In this document: one piece after another, positions 52,754-60,668 of the stretch
Layout of the letters: each line of letters starts with the position of its first letter
Numbering within the stretch: position 1 is the stretch's first letter
Assembly: GCA_002308595.1 (NCBI GenBank)
Contig: DBWH01000064.1
Coordinates: 1-60,668 of the forward strand
Reading direction: 5' to 3'
DNA: 60,668 nt
Origin: Mageeibacillus sp. UBA1243
Lineage (GTDB): Bacteria > Bacillota > Clostridia > UBA1212
Made by a program: the position numbers and the translations under genes
Notes under the pieces: model-generated
The model's input: the letters and a program-made list of their open reading frames with translations, nothing else
Databases searched by the model: none
What the model was told of the DNA's origin: nothing

Positions 52754-53870
52754 TTTTCTTGATCTCCTCGCAGTAGTAAACCACAAGTTCGAACTTGCTC
52801 CCCGGCATGAGTCTGTGGTCCGGGCACGGAATGAAACCGCCAAGCGACGCGAGCCTCTTCATGCGCTCAAGCTCCGCGTCAACCGCCTTTTTGTCCTTGC
52901 GGAGAGCCGTCTTGTCCATACCGCCGACGCCGAGCACCGCGTTTCCGAAGCGCTTCCTCGCCTTCTCAAACTGGTCGCCCCACGTTCCGACCTCAATCGG
53001 GAACATCACGTTGACCCCGTTTTCGACCCAGACGGGCAGCAGCTTCTCGACAACGCCGTCGCAGTCGAGCGAAATAATATCAATACCGTGCCTGTGGCAG
53101 AGCTCCGTGCGCTTTTTGTAGTGCTTTGCGCAGAGTTCTTCGAAAAGCGTTGGCGACAGCAGAGGCCCGCCGTTGAAGCAGATGTCCTCCCAGTAGTGCG
53201 CGTAGTCGAATTTTGCGCCTGTCTCGAGAACCGCCTTGGCGACTTCGTACTGCATCTCCGCGAAAGTATCGACAATATCGCCAAAGAGCTCCTCGTCATC
53301 GTCGTACATCAGGTAGCTCATGCCCATAACGGAGGTCATGTCCCTGATGCTGCCCATGACAGAGCCAAGGTGAATGCCGAGCGGCACGTCTGTTTTCCCG
53401 TAAATATCGTTGTTGAACCGCCCGAAAAAGTCAAAATCGACCCTTTTTTCGATGTTCAGCGCCATTTTGGGCTTAAAAAGCGTCTCAAAGGCCTCGCGGT
53501 CCTTGAGAAGGTAGTCGTACTCGGCAGGGATTGAAATGACGCCCGGGTGGATCTTTTCGATGATGCCGTTGCCGTTTTGGACAGCCTGCGAGCCGTCCGG
53601 AAACTCCTTCACGACCTTGTGTTCAAAACGCGGCATGAGACCGTTGTTTCCGCAGAAGACGTGCTGCCAGTTGTAGTCCCAGCCGATTATCCTGTCAAGC
53701 TCGTTGTCCTTCGGGCCGCCGTCGCAGTAACCGTCAAGAATGGACCTGTCAATATACCCCTGCCCGGCCCACTCCTCGAGAAGCTCCGTCCAGTAACCAA
53801 AATGCACCGCCGGCATCCTGTCGGCGGCTTTGAAGTGCAGAATATTGCTTGTCCTTTCACGGTTTGTCAT
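52743..53870 (-). CDS. UroD-family corrinoid methyltransferase (MtaA/MtvB-like)
   Basis: 375 aa from ATG at 53870 (GGGAGG 5 nt upstream). The URO-D barrel lacks haem-type context and ends with FIPCPDHRLMPG, where Cys and His can bind zinc as in corrinoid-dependent relatives. In the family, MtaA-type members move methyl from a corrinoid to a thiol and MtvB-type members load methyl from O-methyl aromatics onto a corrinoid. Neighbours make this function firm in outline; the substrate is unknown. Confidence 0.88.
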   Translation of the reverse strand: MTNRERTSNILHFKAADRMPAVHFGYWTELLEEWAGQGYIDRSILDGYCDGGPKDNELDRIIGWDYNWQHVFCGNNGLMPRFEHKVVKEFPDGSQAVQNGNGIIEKIHPGVISIPAEYDYLLKDREAFETLFKPKMALNIEKRVDFDFFGRFNNDIYGKTDVPLGIHLGSVMGSIRDMTSVMGMSYLMYDDDEELFGDIVDTFAEMQYEVAKAVLETGAKFDYAHYWEDICFNGGPLLSPTLFEELCAKHYKKRTELCHRHGIDIISLDCDGVVEKLLPVWVENGVNVMFPIEVGTWGDQFEKARKRFGNAVLGVGGMDKTALRKDKKAVDAELERMKRLASLGGFIPCPDHRLMPGSKFELVVYYCEEIKKIGW

Positions 53871-53922
53871 ACTGCCTCCCGCATTTTTGCGAAAAAACAC
53901 CGGGTCTTTAATAAGGAGCGGA

Positions 53923-54570
53923 TTATTTTCCGTTCATCTCTTTCAGAGCTTTCTCGGCAACCTCGGCAGCGCTTGCGGCGTCGAGAGTGTAGTAGTCTGC
54001 GCCGATTTCATTGGCGAATTCCTGCGTTACGGGAGCTCCGCCGACCATGACCCTGACCTTGTCCCTGATGCCTGCCGCGACGAGCGCGTCAATGACGTCC
54101 TTCTGAGCGTTCATTGTGGTTGTGAGAAGAGCCGACAGGCACACGATCTGCGCCCCGTTTTCCTTCACCGCCTCAACGACCCTCTCAGCGTCAACGTCCG
54201 TTCCGAGGTCTATGCACTCAATGCCTCTGCCCTCGATCATCATCTTGACGAGGTTCTTTCCGATGTCGTGCATGTCGCCCTTAACGGTGCAGATGACTGC
54301 CCTGCCGAGCGGTTCCGCGCCTGCCTTTGCAAGAGCGGGCTTCAGCACCTGCATACCCTTGTTCATTGCCCTTGCCGCGACGAGCACCTCGGGCACAAAC
54401 ACTTCGTTCAGCTTAAACTTCTCGCCGATGACGTTCATACCCGCCATCAGACCCTTGGTGAGCAGATCCTCAGGATTCTCGCCCTCCGCAAGCGCCTGCT
54501 CGACGAGAGCCACAACTTCTTTTGCCTTGCCGCCAATGACTTTCTCGGCAATGTCTTCACAGTACCCCAT
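53923..54570 (-). CDS. Corrinoid (B12-binding) protein, MtaC/MtvC type
   Basis: 215 aa. A helical cap (1-85) precedes the cobalamin Rossmann domain with D99-x-H101-x-x-G104 (His that ligates cobalt from below), the SALLTTT loop and VGGAPV. It shuttles a methyl group between two methyltransferases. UroD and RACo genes follow directly. Confidence 0.94.
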   Translation of the reverse strand: MGYCEDIAEKVIGGKAKEVVALVEQALAEGENPEDLLTKGLMAGMNVIGEKFKLNEVFVPEVLVAARAMNKGMQVLKPALAKAGAEPLGRAVICTVKGDMHDIGKNLVKMMIEGRGIECIDLGTDVDAERVVEAVKENGAQIVCLSALLTTTMNAQKDVIDALVAAGIRDKVRVMVGGAPVTQEFANEIGADYYTLDAASAAEVAEKALKEMNGK

Positions 54571-54642
54571 GACAAATCCTCCAAAATACTTTGCCTTATG
54601 ATTTAACCTTTTTCCCTTTTGTTTTCCCTGAAACCTTTAAAA

Positions 54643-54918
54643 TCAGTTCTTTTCCGGATTTTTGCGGTAAAGAACGACTGTAAATCCAACCACCTGAATG
54701 ACCTCCGCACCGAGCTCCTTTGCAAAATAATCGGCAACCTCCCTCGGGTCCTCAAGAGACGTGTCAAGTATCCTGATTTTTATAAGCTCGCGCGCAGTCA
54801 GTGCGTCATCGACCTGAGTGATGAGATTCTCCTCAAGTCCGTTCTTGCCGACCTGGAATATTGCCGGCATCTTATTTGCCTGCGCCCTCAGCGCGGCTCT
54901 TTCTTTTCCTTTAAGCAT
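54643..54918 (-). CDS. yhbY: YhbY-type RNA-binding protein (CRM domain)
   Basis: 91 aa from ATG at 54918 (GAGG upstream). CRM domain with QVGKNGL (GxxG loop near) and IKIRIL. YhbY associates with pre-50S particles. Five nucleotides separate it from a SpoU methyltransferase, which fits a ribosome-assembly link. Confidence 0.9.
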   Translation of the reverse strand: MLKGKERAALRAQANKMPAIFQVGKNGLEENLITQVDDALTARELIKIRILDTSLEDPREVADYFAKELGAEVIQVVGFTVVLYRKNPEKN

Positions 54919-54923
54919 AATCT

Positions 54924-55781
54924 TCAACCTCTTTTTATTACGCCCTTTTGCCTCAGAGCGCTCTCGTAACAAACCAATGTGGCCGCAAATCCCACGTTCA
55001 GCGACTCTACGCTTCCGAGCATCGGTATGATGACAGTGCTCGAAAACTTCTTCTCACGCCAAACAGGCGAAATGCCCTTGTACTCGTTTCCGCAGACGAC
55101 CGCGATCCTGCCGCTGTAGTCCTCGTCAAAATAGTTCTTCGTCGCAGTAAGATCGGTCACAACCGCCTTAAAGCCGTTCTTCTCAAGCCAGTCGAAAAGC
55201 TCGTCCTCGTCAGCCTCCACAAAAGGAACCGTAAAAGCGGCTCCGAGACTTGACCTTATAAGCCTCGGGTGCGTGATCTTGCAGCGCCTGTTCACGTAAA
55301 CCGCAAACTCGCCTCCGCACGCATCGACCGTCCTCAGAATGGCACCGATATTTCCCGGCTGCTCCTGCCCGTCAAGCACCACGCCCGTCATGTTCGCGTT
55401 AAGCTTAATGTCCGAAAGCTTCCGTTTGGGCATCACCGCGATGATAAAGCAGTAATCCGCGCCGTCCCTGTCGCTTATCCTTGCGCAGGTCTTTTCGGAG
55501 ATTGCGTAAGTCTCCTTGGCGGCTTTCATGACGCCAATGAGCTTCTCCGCGTTCTCCTGCGCTTCTCTCCTCTCGGGGCACACGAAGAACATCCTGATTT
55601 CGATGTTGTTCTTAAGAAGCATCCCGCAGGCCCAGTCGCCCTCGCATATAAAAAGCCTGTCCGCATCGGGGTCGCCTGCATATTCTTCCGGCAGTTTCTT
55701 CGATGTCGCGAGCCTGTTGGCAAGTTTCACCTGCGGGCTTCCCGCCCCGACAGCCGTTAGGTTTCTGAAAATGTCACCCAT
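54924..55781 (-). CDS. SpoU/TrmH-family RNA 2'-O-methyltransferase (copy 1)
   Basis: 285 aa. N-terminal substrate-binding domain, then the knot: QEQPGNIGAILRT (motif 1), CGNEYKGIS (motif 2) and IPMLGSVESLNV (motif 3). It methylates rRNA or tRNA 2'-OH with SAM. Middle gene of a three-gene run with copy 2 and yhbY. Confidence 0.92.
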   Translation of the reverse strand: MGDIFRNLTAVGAGSPQVKLANRLATSKKLPEEYAGDPDADRLFICEGDWACGMLLKNNIEIRMFFVCPERREAQENAEKLIGVMKAAKETYAISEKTCARISDRDGADYCFIIAVMPKRKLSDIKLNANMTGVVLDGQEQPGNIGAILRTVDACGGEFAVYVNRRCKITHPRLIRSSLGAAFTVPFVEADEDELFDWLEKNGFKAVVTDLTATKNYFDEDYSGRIAVVCGNEYKGISPVWREKKFSSTVIIPMLGSVESLNVGFAATLVCYESALRQKGVIKRG

Positions 55782-55796
55782 TGTCTTCTTCCTGAA

Positions 55797-56585
55797 TCAG
55801 TAATTGTTTTTTCTCAGCCTGTAGATGCCTATCGCCGCGGCAACCGGCAGGTTCAGCGAGTCAACCGTGTCTGCGTGCATGATTCTCACAGGCCTTCCGA
55901 CGCCAAGGAAACTCTCCGGGAGCCCCGCGGCCTCATTGCCGAGTATCAGCGTCGCAGCCTTTCCGGACCCGAAGTCAACCTCCTCAATCGGCCTGCCGTC
56001 AAGCATAAACGGGAAAAAATCTCTTCCGCATTCATCCCCGCCGCTCTTCTCAAGCTGTTTTAAGTAATCTTCAAAGCTTTCGTATTGGCTTATTCTCAGT
56101 CTGAACACAGCCCCCATCGACGCGCGCACGGTCTTCGGGTTGTAAACGTCGCAGCACGGCGTTATAAGGGCAAGGTCAAACATCTCAAACGCAGCCATCG
56201 TCCTCATGATCGTCCCGAGGTTTCCCATGTCGCTCGGATTCACGAGTACAACGTGGTTCCGGTTCCTCTCAGGGCTCTCAAAGCTCTTCATGAAAACACC
56301 CGCCGCGTACACGTTCTCCTTGGGGTAGATGCGCGCCATCGCCTTGTCGTCAGTCACAAAGGGCACGCCAAGGTCATCCGCTATGCTCCTGAGCTTCACA
56401 ACGCCCGCGTTCTCAAGCGAGTTTTTGGTGACAATGATCTTTTTAAGAAGCTCCGGCTTGTTCATCGCAAGCTCGCAGGTCGGAAACACTCCGCACGAAT
56501 ATGAGTGCGCAAAGTCCCTCTTGTAGGGCTTTATCTCAATCTCGCCGCCGTCCCTGTTCGTTTTGGGCTGAATCTTTTCCGTCAT
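55797..56585 (-). CDS. SpoU/TrmH-family RNA 2'-O-methyltransferase (copy 2)
   Basis: 262 aa from ATG at 56585; ribosome site weak. Motif 1 is NPSDMGNLGTIMRT, motif 2 LGNEAAGLP and motif 3 ADTVDSLNLPVAAAI, all conserved. It differs throughout from copy 1, so it is an older paralogue with its own target. First gene of the run. Confidence 0.9.
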   Translation of the reverse strand: MTEKIQPKTNRDGGEIEIKPYKRDFAHSYSCGVFPTCELAMNKPELLKKIIVTKNSLENAGVVKLRSIADDLGVPFVTDDKAMARIYPKENVYAAGVFMKSFESPERNRNHVVLVNPSDMGNLGTIMRTMAAFEMFDLALITPCCDVYNPKTVRASMGAVFRLRISQYESFEDYLKQLEKSGGDECGRDFFPFMLDGRPIEEVDFGSGKAATLILGNEAAGLPESFLGVGRPVRIMHADTVDSLNLPVAAAIGIYRLRKNNY

Positions 56586-56620
56586 TTTCAAAAAGCTTTC
56601 AAAAGCACTTTTTTATGCTC

Positions 56621-56655
56621 AAAATGCACGCATTTTTCGGAAAATACGTGCATTC
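56621..56655 (-). terminator. Terminator after flavodoxin gene
   Basis: Stem AATGCACG/CGTGCATT, extended by TATTTT/AAAAAT, then TTTGAGC on the minus strand. It lies about 60 nt after the flavodoxin stop and isolates the two transcripts. Confidence 0.7.
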
Positions 56656-56717
56656 TTAAAGCGTCGTCCCGTGCGCCGTTATTACTTTCCGGGCGATGCC
56701 TCCCGAAAGGCCTCGCT

Positions 56718-57266
56718 TCAGAATTTGTAAATCGTCTTACGGCGTTCAAACTCTTCTTCTTCGATCATCTTGGCAGCTGTATCGGCAACACCCTGCGCCC
56801 ATTCCGCCGCCTCGTCAAGAATCTTCTTCGTCGACTCTTCGTCATCCTCAAAGATCGGTTCAACACAGTGATACCTGCCGAGGATTACGGAATCCTGGAG
56901 TTTCTTGGCGAACTTATCGAGAGCTTTCTGCTTTTCAGTTGCACCTGTTGAGAAGATAGCAATTTTTCTGTCATAGATTTTGATAACCTGGAAGAGTGTA
57001 TCAAAAGCCGGATTGTATCTGTTAAACCAAACAGGAGTTCCGATGAAAATGAGGTCATAGTCACGAGGGTCGTGCTTGAAGGGGAATATGCCCGGGCGAC
57101 GTTTGAACATTACTTCAAACCAGATGCGGAGCCAATCAATACCGTATGCATGCCTCTTGCTGACGCGAACGATCTTCGAAACGTCCGCACCGGTCTTCTC
57201 GGCAATTGCATTCGCGACGGCCTCTGTGTTACCGTCAACCGTTGTATACAAAACAAGAACTTTCAT
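56718..57266 (-). CDS. Flavodoxin-family protein
   Basis: 182 aa. The FMN phosphate loop is YTTVDGNTEAVA (8-19) and IFIGTPVWFNR holds the isoalloxazine. A HemG/flavodoxin-like electron carrier or reductase; the longer C-terminal helix (150-182, Glu-rich) is unusual. The promoter 50-75 nt upstream has near-consensus hexamers, so it is its own unit. Confidence 0.85.
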   Translation of the reverse strand: MKVLVLYTTVDGNTEAVANAIAEKTGADVSKIVRVSKRHAYGIDWLRIWFEVMFKRRPGIFPFKHDPRDYDLIFIGTPVWFNRYNPAFDTLFQVIKIYDRKIAIFSTGATEKQKALDKFAKKLQDSVILGRYHCVEPIFEDDEESTKKILDEAAEWAQGVADTAAKMIEEEEFERRKTIYKF

Positions 57267-57315
57267 CTGCCAGACAATAACTCCTTTCGGAACCTGTGTT
57301 TTTAGATACTGCTTG

Positions 57316-57344
57316 ATTATACAAAGAAACAGGACTCAAGTCAA
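57316..57344 (-). promoter_or_regulatory. Promoter for flavodoxin gene
   Basis: Minus-strand TTGACT (57339-57344), 17-nt spacer, perfect TATAAT (57316-57321). Confidence 0.72.
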
Positions 57345-57362
57345 TATTAAGAAACGCGCGTT

Positions 57363-58463
57363 TTAAGGAAACTTTGGCAAACCGCCAATCTCTCCCCCGC
57401 AGTAAACCTCGTCCCCGTCGTAGAAAACCACGAACTGGCCGGGGGCGGCGGCTCTTATCGGAGTGTCAAAGCGGGCTGTGACGGTCCCGGTCGATTCATC
57501 GTACTCCAGCGAGCCCGGTACAGACTTCTGGCCGGACCTTGTTTTGATCTGAAGACCGGTCTTTGACATTGGCGGTGTCTCTCCCTTCCGGAGCCAGGGG
57601 AAGTTCGGGTTTATGACCGTGAGCGAGCTTGAGTAGAGAAGCTCGTCGGGGCCCATTATGACCGCACCGTCTTCGGGACGTTTTGCGATGACATACATAG
57701 GGTCCTCGCCAAGGGTCATGCCGACGCCCTTCCGCTGCCCGATCGTAAAGCGCTCCATGCCTCCGTGAGTTCCGAGGACTTTTCCGTTTACGTCAATAAA
57801 ACTGCCGGGGCGGCGGGCTTTGCCGGTTTCTGCGTACCAGTCCTCAATGAAGCCGATATAGTTTCCGTCAGGGACGAAGCAGATGTCCTGACTGTCGCGC
57901 TCCTCAGCGTTTTCAACGCCCGATAGCCTTGCGAGCTCGCGCACGTCGTCCTTTGACTCCACGCCGTCAAGCGGAAAAATGACCTTTTCCATGATCTCAG
58001 GCGTCAGGCCGTAGAGGAAGTAGGACTGGTCCTTTTTGACATTGGCGGCTTTTTTGAGCCTCGGATTTCCGTCCGCGTCCCTTTCGATTTTTGCGTAGTG
58101 ACCCGTTGCGATGAAGTCAAAGCCGAGGGACATCGCCTTGTCAAGAAACAGGCCGAATTTGAGGGTCTGATTGCAGATTACACACGGGTTGGGCGTGCGG
58201 CCGTTTTCGTAGGACTCGCAGAAGTACTTTTTAACGTTCTCGCGAAACTCCTTTTCGAAATCGAACACGTAAAAGTCGATGCCGAGCTTTTTTGCGGCAG
58301 CCTCTGCCCTTTTTATCTGCGCGTCGGCGTCAGGAAGCAGGCGCATGATTGCTCCCGAGACGTCGCAGCCCCTCTCTTTTAGGAGCCTCACCGCCACGGT
58401 GCTGTCAACGCCGCCGCTCATCGCAACAAGAACCTTTTTATTCTGCTTCGCTTCAACTGTCAT
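57363..58463 (-). CDS. mnmA: tRNA-specific 2-thiouridylase
   Basis: 366 aa, normal length. PP-loop SGGVDST (16-22) binds ATP; catalytic C97 (NPCVICN) and C195 (SQDICF) form the persulfide pair. It makes s2U34 in tRNA for Lys, Glu and Gln. Confidence 0.96.
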   Translation of the reverse strand: MTVEAKQNKKVLVAMSGGVDSTVAVRLLKERGCDVSGAIMRLLPDADAQIKRAEAAAKKLGIDFYVFDFEKEFRENVKKYFCESYENGRTPNPCVICNQTLKFGLFLDKAMSLGFDFIATGHYAKIERDADGNPRLKKAANVKKDQSYFLYGLTPEIMEKVIFPLDGVESKDDVRELARLSGVENAEERDSQDICFVPDGNYIGFIEDWYAETGKARRPGSFIDVNGKVLGTHGGMERFTIGQRKGVGMTLGEDPMYVIAKRPEDGAVIMGPDELLYSSSLTVINPNFPWLRKGETPPMSKTGLQIKTRSGQKSVPGSLEYDESTGTVTARFDTPIRAAAPGQFVVFYDGDEVYCGGEIGGLPKFP

Positions 58464-58474
58464 GGCTTTCGGAT

Positions 58475-58508
58475 TTTTAAAACAGGGCTCTTTTTTTACG
58501 AGAGCCCT
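58475..58508 (-). terminator. Terminator after gyrA
   Basis: AGGGCTC/GAGCCCT stem with an 11-nt loop, followed on the minus strand by GTTTTAAAAAT. A T tract also lies on the plus side. Confidence 0.7.
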
Positions 58509-58538
58509 TTTTGATTTTTGTCTAAATATAGGTTGTTA

Positions 58539-60668
58539 TCAGGCTTCGGGAGTCTCTTCGGGAGCGTCCTCTCCGGCGTCCTCTCCGGCTTCTGCTTCAG
58601 CTTCGCCGACGATCTCTTCGAGCTCGCCGTCCGCCTCGTCGGCCCCTTCCTCAACGTCGTCCTCGAACGTGCCCTCCTCGGCGTTCGGATCGGGCTCCGG
58701 CTTTACTGTCTCTTCGTCGAGCATTGCGACTGTGGTGAAGCTCACAACGGGGTTGTCCTCCGTAGCCTTCATGAGGATGACGCCGGACGCGACTCTTCCG
58801 GTCGTGCTGATGTCCTTGACGTGTATCCTGATGACCGTGCCCGAGAGGTTGATGATCATGACGTCCTTGTCGTCGCCGGCAACAACCATGCCGCAGAGAG
58901 GTCCGGTTTTGTCCGTGACTCTGTAGCTGCGCATACCCTTGCCGCCGCGGCCGTGCTCGCTGAATTCCTCCGCAAGAGTGCGTTTTCCGTAGCCGTTTTC
59001 GGTGATGAAGAGCACCTTGTCGTCACTGTACTTGCAGACGTCAAATCCGATAACGCAGTCGTCTTCGCCGGGTCTGATTGCGATAACGCCGAACGAAGTT
59101 CTTCCGACCGACCTTGCGAGCTCACCGTCGAACTTGACCATGAAGCCCTTCTTTGTGCAGACGATGAATTTGTCGCCGTCGTTCGTGAGGATCGCATTGA
59201 CAAGTTCGTCGCCCTCCCTGAGTTCAACGGCTCTCAGACCGCCTTTTCTCAGATTCTTGTAGAGGTCGAGTCTTGACTTCTTTACGATACCGTTCTTGGT
59301 GCACATCGTGAGGTACTGGGCATCCTCGAACGTTCTGATCGGTATGATCGTCTGAACCTTTTCGGAAGGCTCGAGCGGGATGAGGTTGATGATGGGCATG
59401 CCCTTGGCGGTACGTCCGGCGTCGGGAATCTCGTAGCCTTTAATGCCGAACACGCGGCCGAAATTGGTTACAAAGAGTACGAGGTCGTGTGACGAGGTCA
59501 CTATGAGGTGCTGGATGAAGTCCTCCTCCTTGGTTGTGAGACCGAGAACACCCTTGCCGCCTCTGTTCTGCGCCTTGTATGTGTCCGAAGGCGTGCGCTT
59601 CACGTAGCCGTGCTGTGTGAGCGTGATGGCAATGTCCTTCTCCTCGATGAGATCCTCAAGCGGAATCTCGTTCTCCGCGTCGAGAATTCTTGTGCGCCTG
59701 TCGTCGCCGTATTTGTCTCTGATGGCAATGAGCTCCGCCTTGATAACTTCGTACATCTTCGCGTCATCCTCAAGGAGAGACGTGAAATATGCGATATCGG
59801 CAAGCTTCTGCTCATATTCTTCGAGGATTTTGTCTCTTTCGAGGCCTGTCAGTCTTCCGAGCCTGAGATCGACAATGTACTGCGCCTGTCTCTCGGTGAA
59901 GTCGAAGCGCTCCATGAGCTTTTCCTTGGCTTCCTGTTCAAGTCTCGAACTTCTGATGATCCTGATGACTTCCTCGATGTTGTCAATCGCCGTGAGAGTT
60001 CCTTCGAGCACGTGAGCTCTGTCTCTCGCCTTTTCGAGGTCGAACTGAGTCCTTCTCGTGACAACGTTCATCTGGTGGTCGATGTAGTATCTGAGCATCT
60101 CCTTCAGATTCAGCTGCTTAGGCTCATATTTTCCGTTGTCTCCCGGAACGAGGGCAACCATATTTGCGCAGTATGCTTCCTGGAGAGGAGTGTTTGCGTA
60201 GAGCTGGTTGAGAAGAACGTTCGCGTTAACGTGCTGCTTGAGCTCCATAACGATGCGGATGCCCTTCTTGCTGTACTCGTCTCTGAGGTCCGCGATGCCT
60301 TCAATTCTCTTTTCTTTGTGGAGATCGGCAATGCGCTTCACGAGCTGCGCGTTGTTAACTTTATAAGGGAGCTCCGTGACGACGATTCTCTGTCTGCCTC
60401 CGGGCATATCCTCGATGGTCGCTTCAGCTCTGACCACGATGCGGCCCTTTCCTGTGTGGTACGCCTCGCGGATGCCCTGCCTGCCGATGATGTTTGCGGC
60501 CGTAGGGAAGTCCGGGCCTTTAATGTACTGCATAAGCCCGTCAATCGTAATGTCGGGATCGTCTATCATCGCGACGACACCGTCAATGACCTCTCTCAGG
60601 TTGTGCGTGGGAATTTCCGTGGCCATACCGACCGCGATACCCGAGGAACCGTTTACAAGGAGGTTCGG
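58539..60668 (-). CDS. gyrA: DNA gyrase subunit A (5' part outside the window)
   Basis: The frame runs unbroken through the window edge, so only the C-terminal 709 residues are present. At the edge it reads PNLLVNGSSGIAVGMATEIP, which lies after the catalytic Tyr (not in view). The tower, coiled coil and six-blade C-terminal pinwheel follow, with the GyrA-box QNRGGKG that marks gyrase rather than topoisomerase IV ParC. The acidic tail of about 60 Glu/Asp/Ala-rich residues is common. An ATG at 60626 is internal, not the start. Confidence 0.95.
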   Translation of the reverse strand, partial: PNLLVNGSSGIAVGMATEIPTHNLREVIDGVVAMIDDPDITIDGLMQYIKGPDFPTAANIIGRQGIREAYHTGKGRIVVRAEATIEDMPGGRQRIVVTELPYKVNNAQLVKRIADLHKEKRIEGIADLRDEYSKKGIRIVMELKQHVNANVLLNQLYANTPLQEAYCANMVALVPGDNGKYEPKQLNLKEMLRYYIDHQMNVVTRRTQFDLEKARDRAHVLEGTLTAIDNIEEVIRIIRSSRLEQEAKEKLMERFDFTERQAQYIVDLRLGRLTGLERDKILEEYEQKLADIAYFTSLLEDDAKMYEVIKAELIAIRDKYGDDRRTRILDAENEIPLEDLIEEKDIAITLTQHGYVKRTPSDTYKAQNRGGKGVLGLTTKEEDFIQHLIVTSSHDLVLFVTNFGRVFGIKGYEIPDAGRTAKGMPIINLIPLEPSEKVQTIIPIRTFEDAQYLTMCTKNGIVKKSRLDLYKNLRKGGLRAVELREGDELVNAILTNDGDKFIVCTKKGFMVKFDGELARSVGRTSFGVIAIRPGEDDCVIGFDVCKYSDDKVLFITENGYGKRTLAEEFSEHGRGGKGMRSYRVTDKTGPLCGMVVAGDDKDVMIINLSGTVIRIHVKDISTTGRVASGVILMKATEDNPVVSFTTVAMLDEETVKPEPDPNAEEGTFEDDVEEGADEADGELEEIVGEAEAEAGEDAGEDAPEETPEA

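Noticed and set aside
1..60668. Octamer as Chi- or KOPS-like polar element
   Set aside because: Copies are split about 27 to 35 between strands with no trend along the window; polar elements would be skewed.

Overview
The window looks like chromosomal DNA of an uncultured member of the Clostridia, probably from a gut or rumen. The evidence is a PolC-type replicative polymerase, a four-subunit 2-oxoacid:ferredoxin oxidoreductase, a PPi-type phosphofructokinase, lipobox lipoproteins, strong AGGAGG-type ribosome binding sites, TTGnnn-17-TAnAAT promoters and many secreted glycan enzymes. Base composition is moderately GC-rich, except for an AT-richer island at about 26.2-29.3 kb. No phage, transposase, integrase or CRISPR genes were seen.

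Layout. 0-3.6 kb (minus): tRNA-Val with a consensus promoter, a PlsC-like acyltransferase with a zinc ribbon, a homocysteine S-methyltransferase and an SGNH esterase. 3.8-7 kb: a large lipoprotein with a C-terminal DUF4091/GH123-like domain. 7-15 kb: polC (without its proofreading domain), PPi-PFK, glgB and nth. 15-22.9 kb: two tandem GH71/GH99-like lipoproteins, then on the plus strand an SGNH esterase, a GH1 beta-glucosidase and a CBM32 lipoprotein. 23-26.2 kb: maf and the oxidoreductase operon. 26.2-29.3 kb: the AT-rich island with two orphan lipoproteins, each followed by a near-identical 55-nt hairpin. 29.4-36.1 kb: a divergent pair of GH71/GH99-like proteins anchored by a C-terminal KGCGG-membrane-basic tail, plus a GH78-like enzyme. 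36.3-43.8 kb (plus): amidohydrolase, aminotransferase, TPR/DUF4037 pair, M18 aminopeptidase, a KGCGG-tailed secreted protein and a lipid kinase. 43.9-51.2 kb (minus): HAD phosphatase, rsfS, a nadD-yqeK fusion, a PFL/ACT pair with a degenerate NodB lipoprotein, a PLP lyase and a PAP2 phosphatase. 51.2-54.6 kb: a corrinoid methyltransfer module (RACo, UroD-family methyltransferase, corrinoid protein). 54.6-60.7 kb: YhbY, two SpoU methyltransferases, a flavodoxin, mnmA and 5'-truncated gyrA.

How the parts fit. The secreted enzymes (GH71/99-like x4, GH123-like, GH1, GH78-like, two SGNH esterases, CBM32) suggest a surface glycan-degrading programme with two anchoring routes: N-terminal lipidation, or a C-terminal KGCGG tail. 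Sugar flux could then enter PPi-dependent glycolysis and glycogen storage. The oxidoreductase and corrinoid module fit anaerobic amino-acid and methyl-group metabolism.

The most unusual signal is not a gene. The octamer CATTGGCG (reverse CGCCAATG) occurs about 62 times by my eye count, against roughly two expected. It lies on both strands, in several coding frames and between genes, and is missing from the AT-rich island. It behaves like a genome-wide iterated motif of the DNA-uptake-sequence or HIP1 type.
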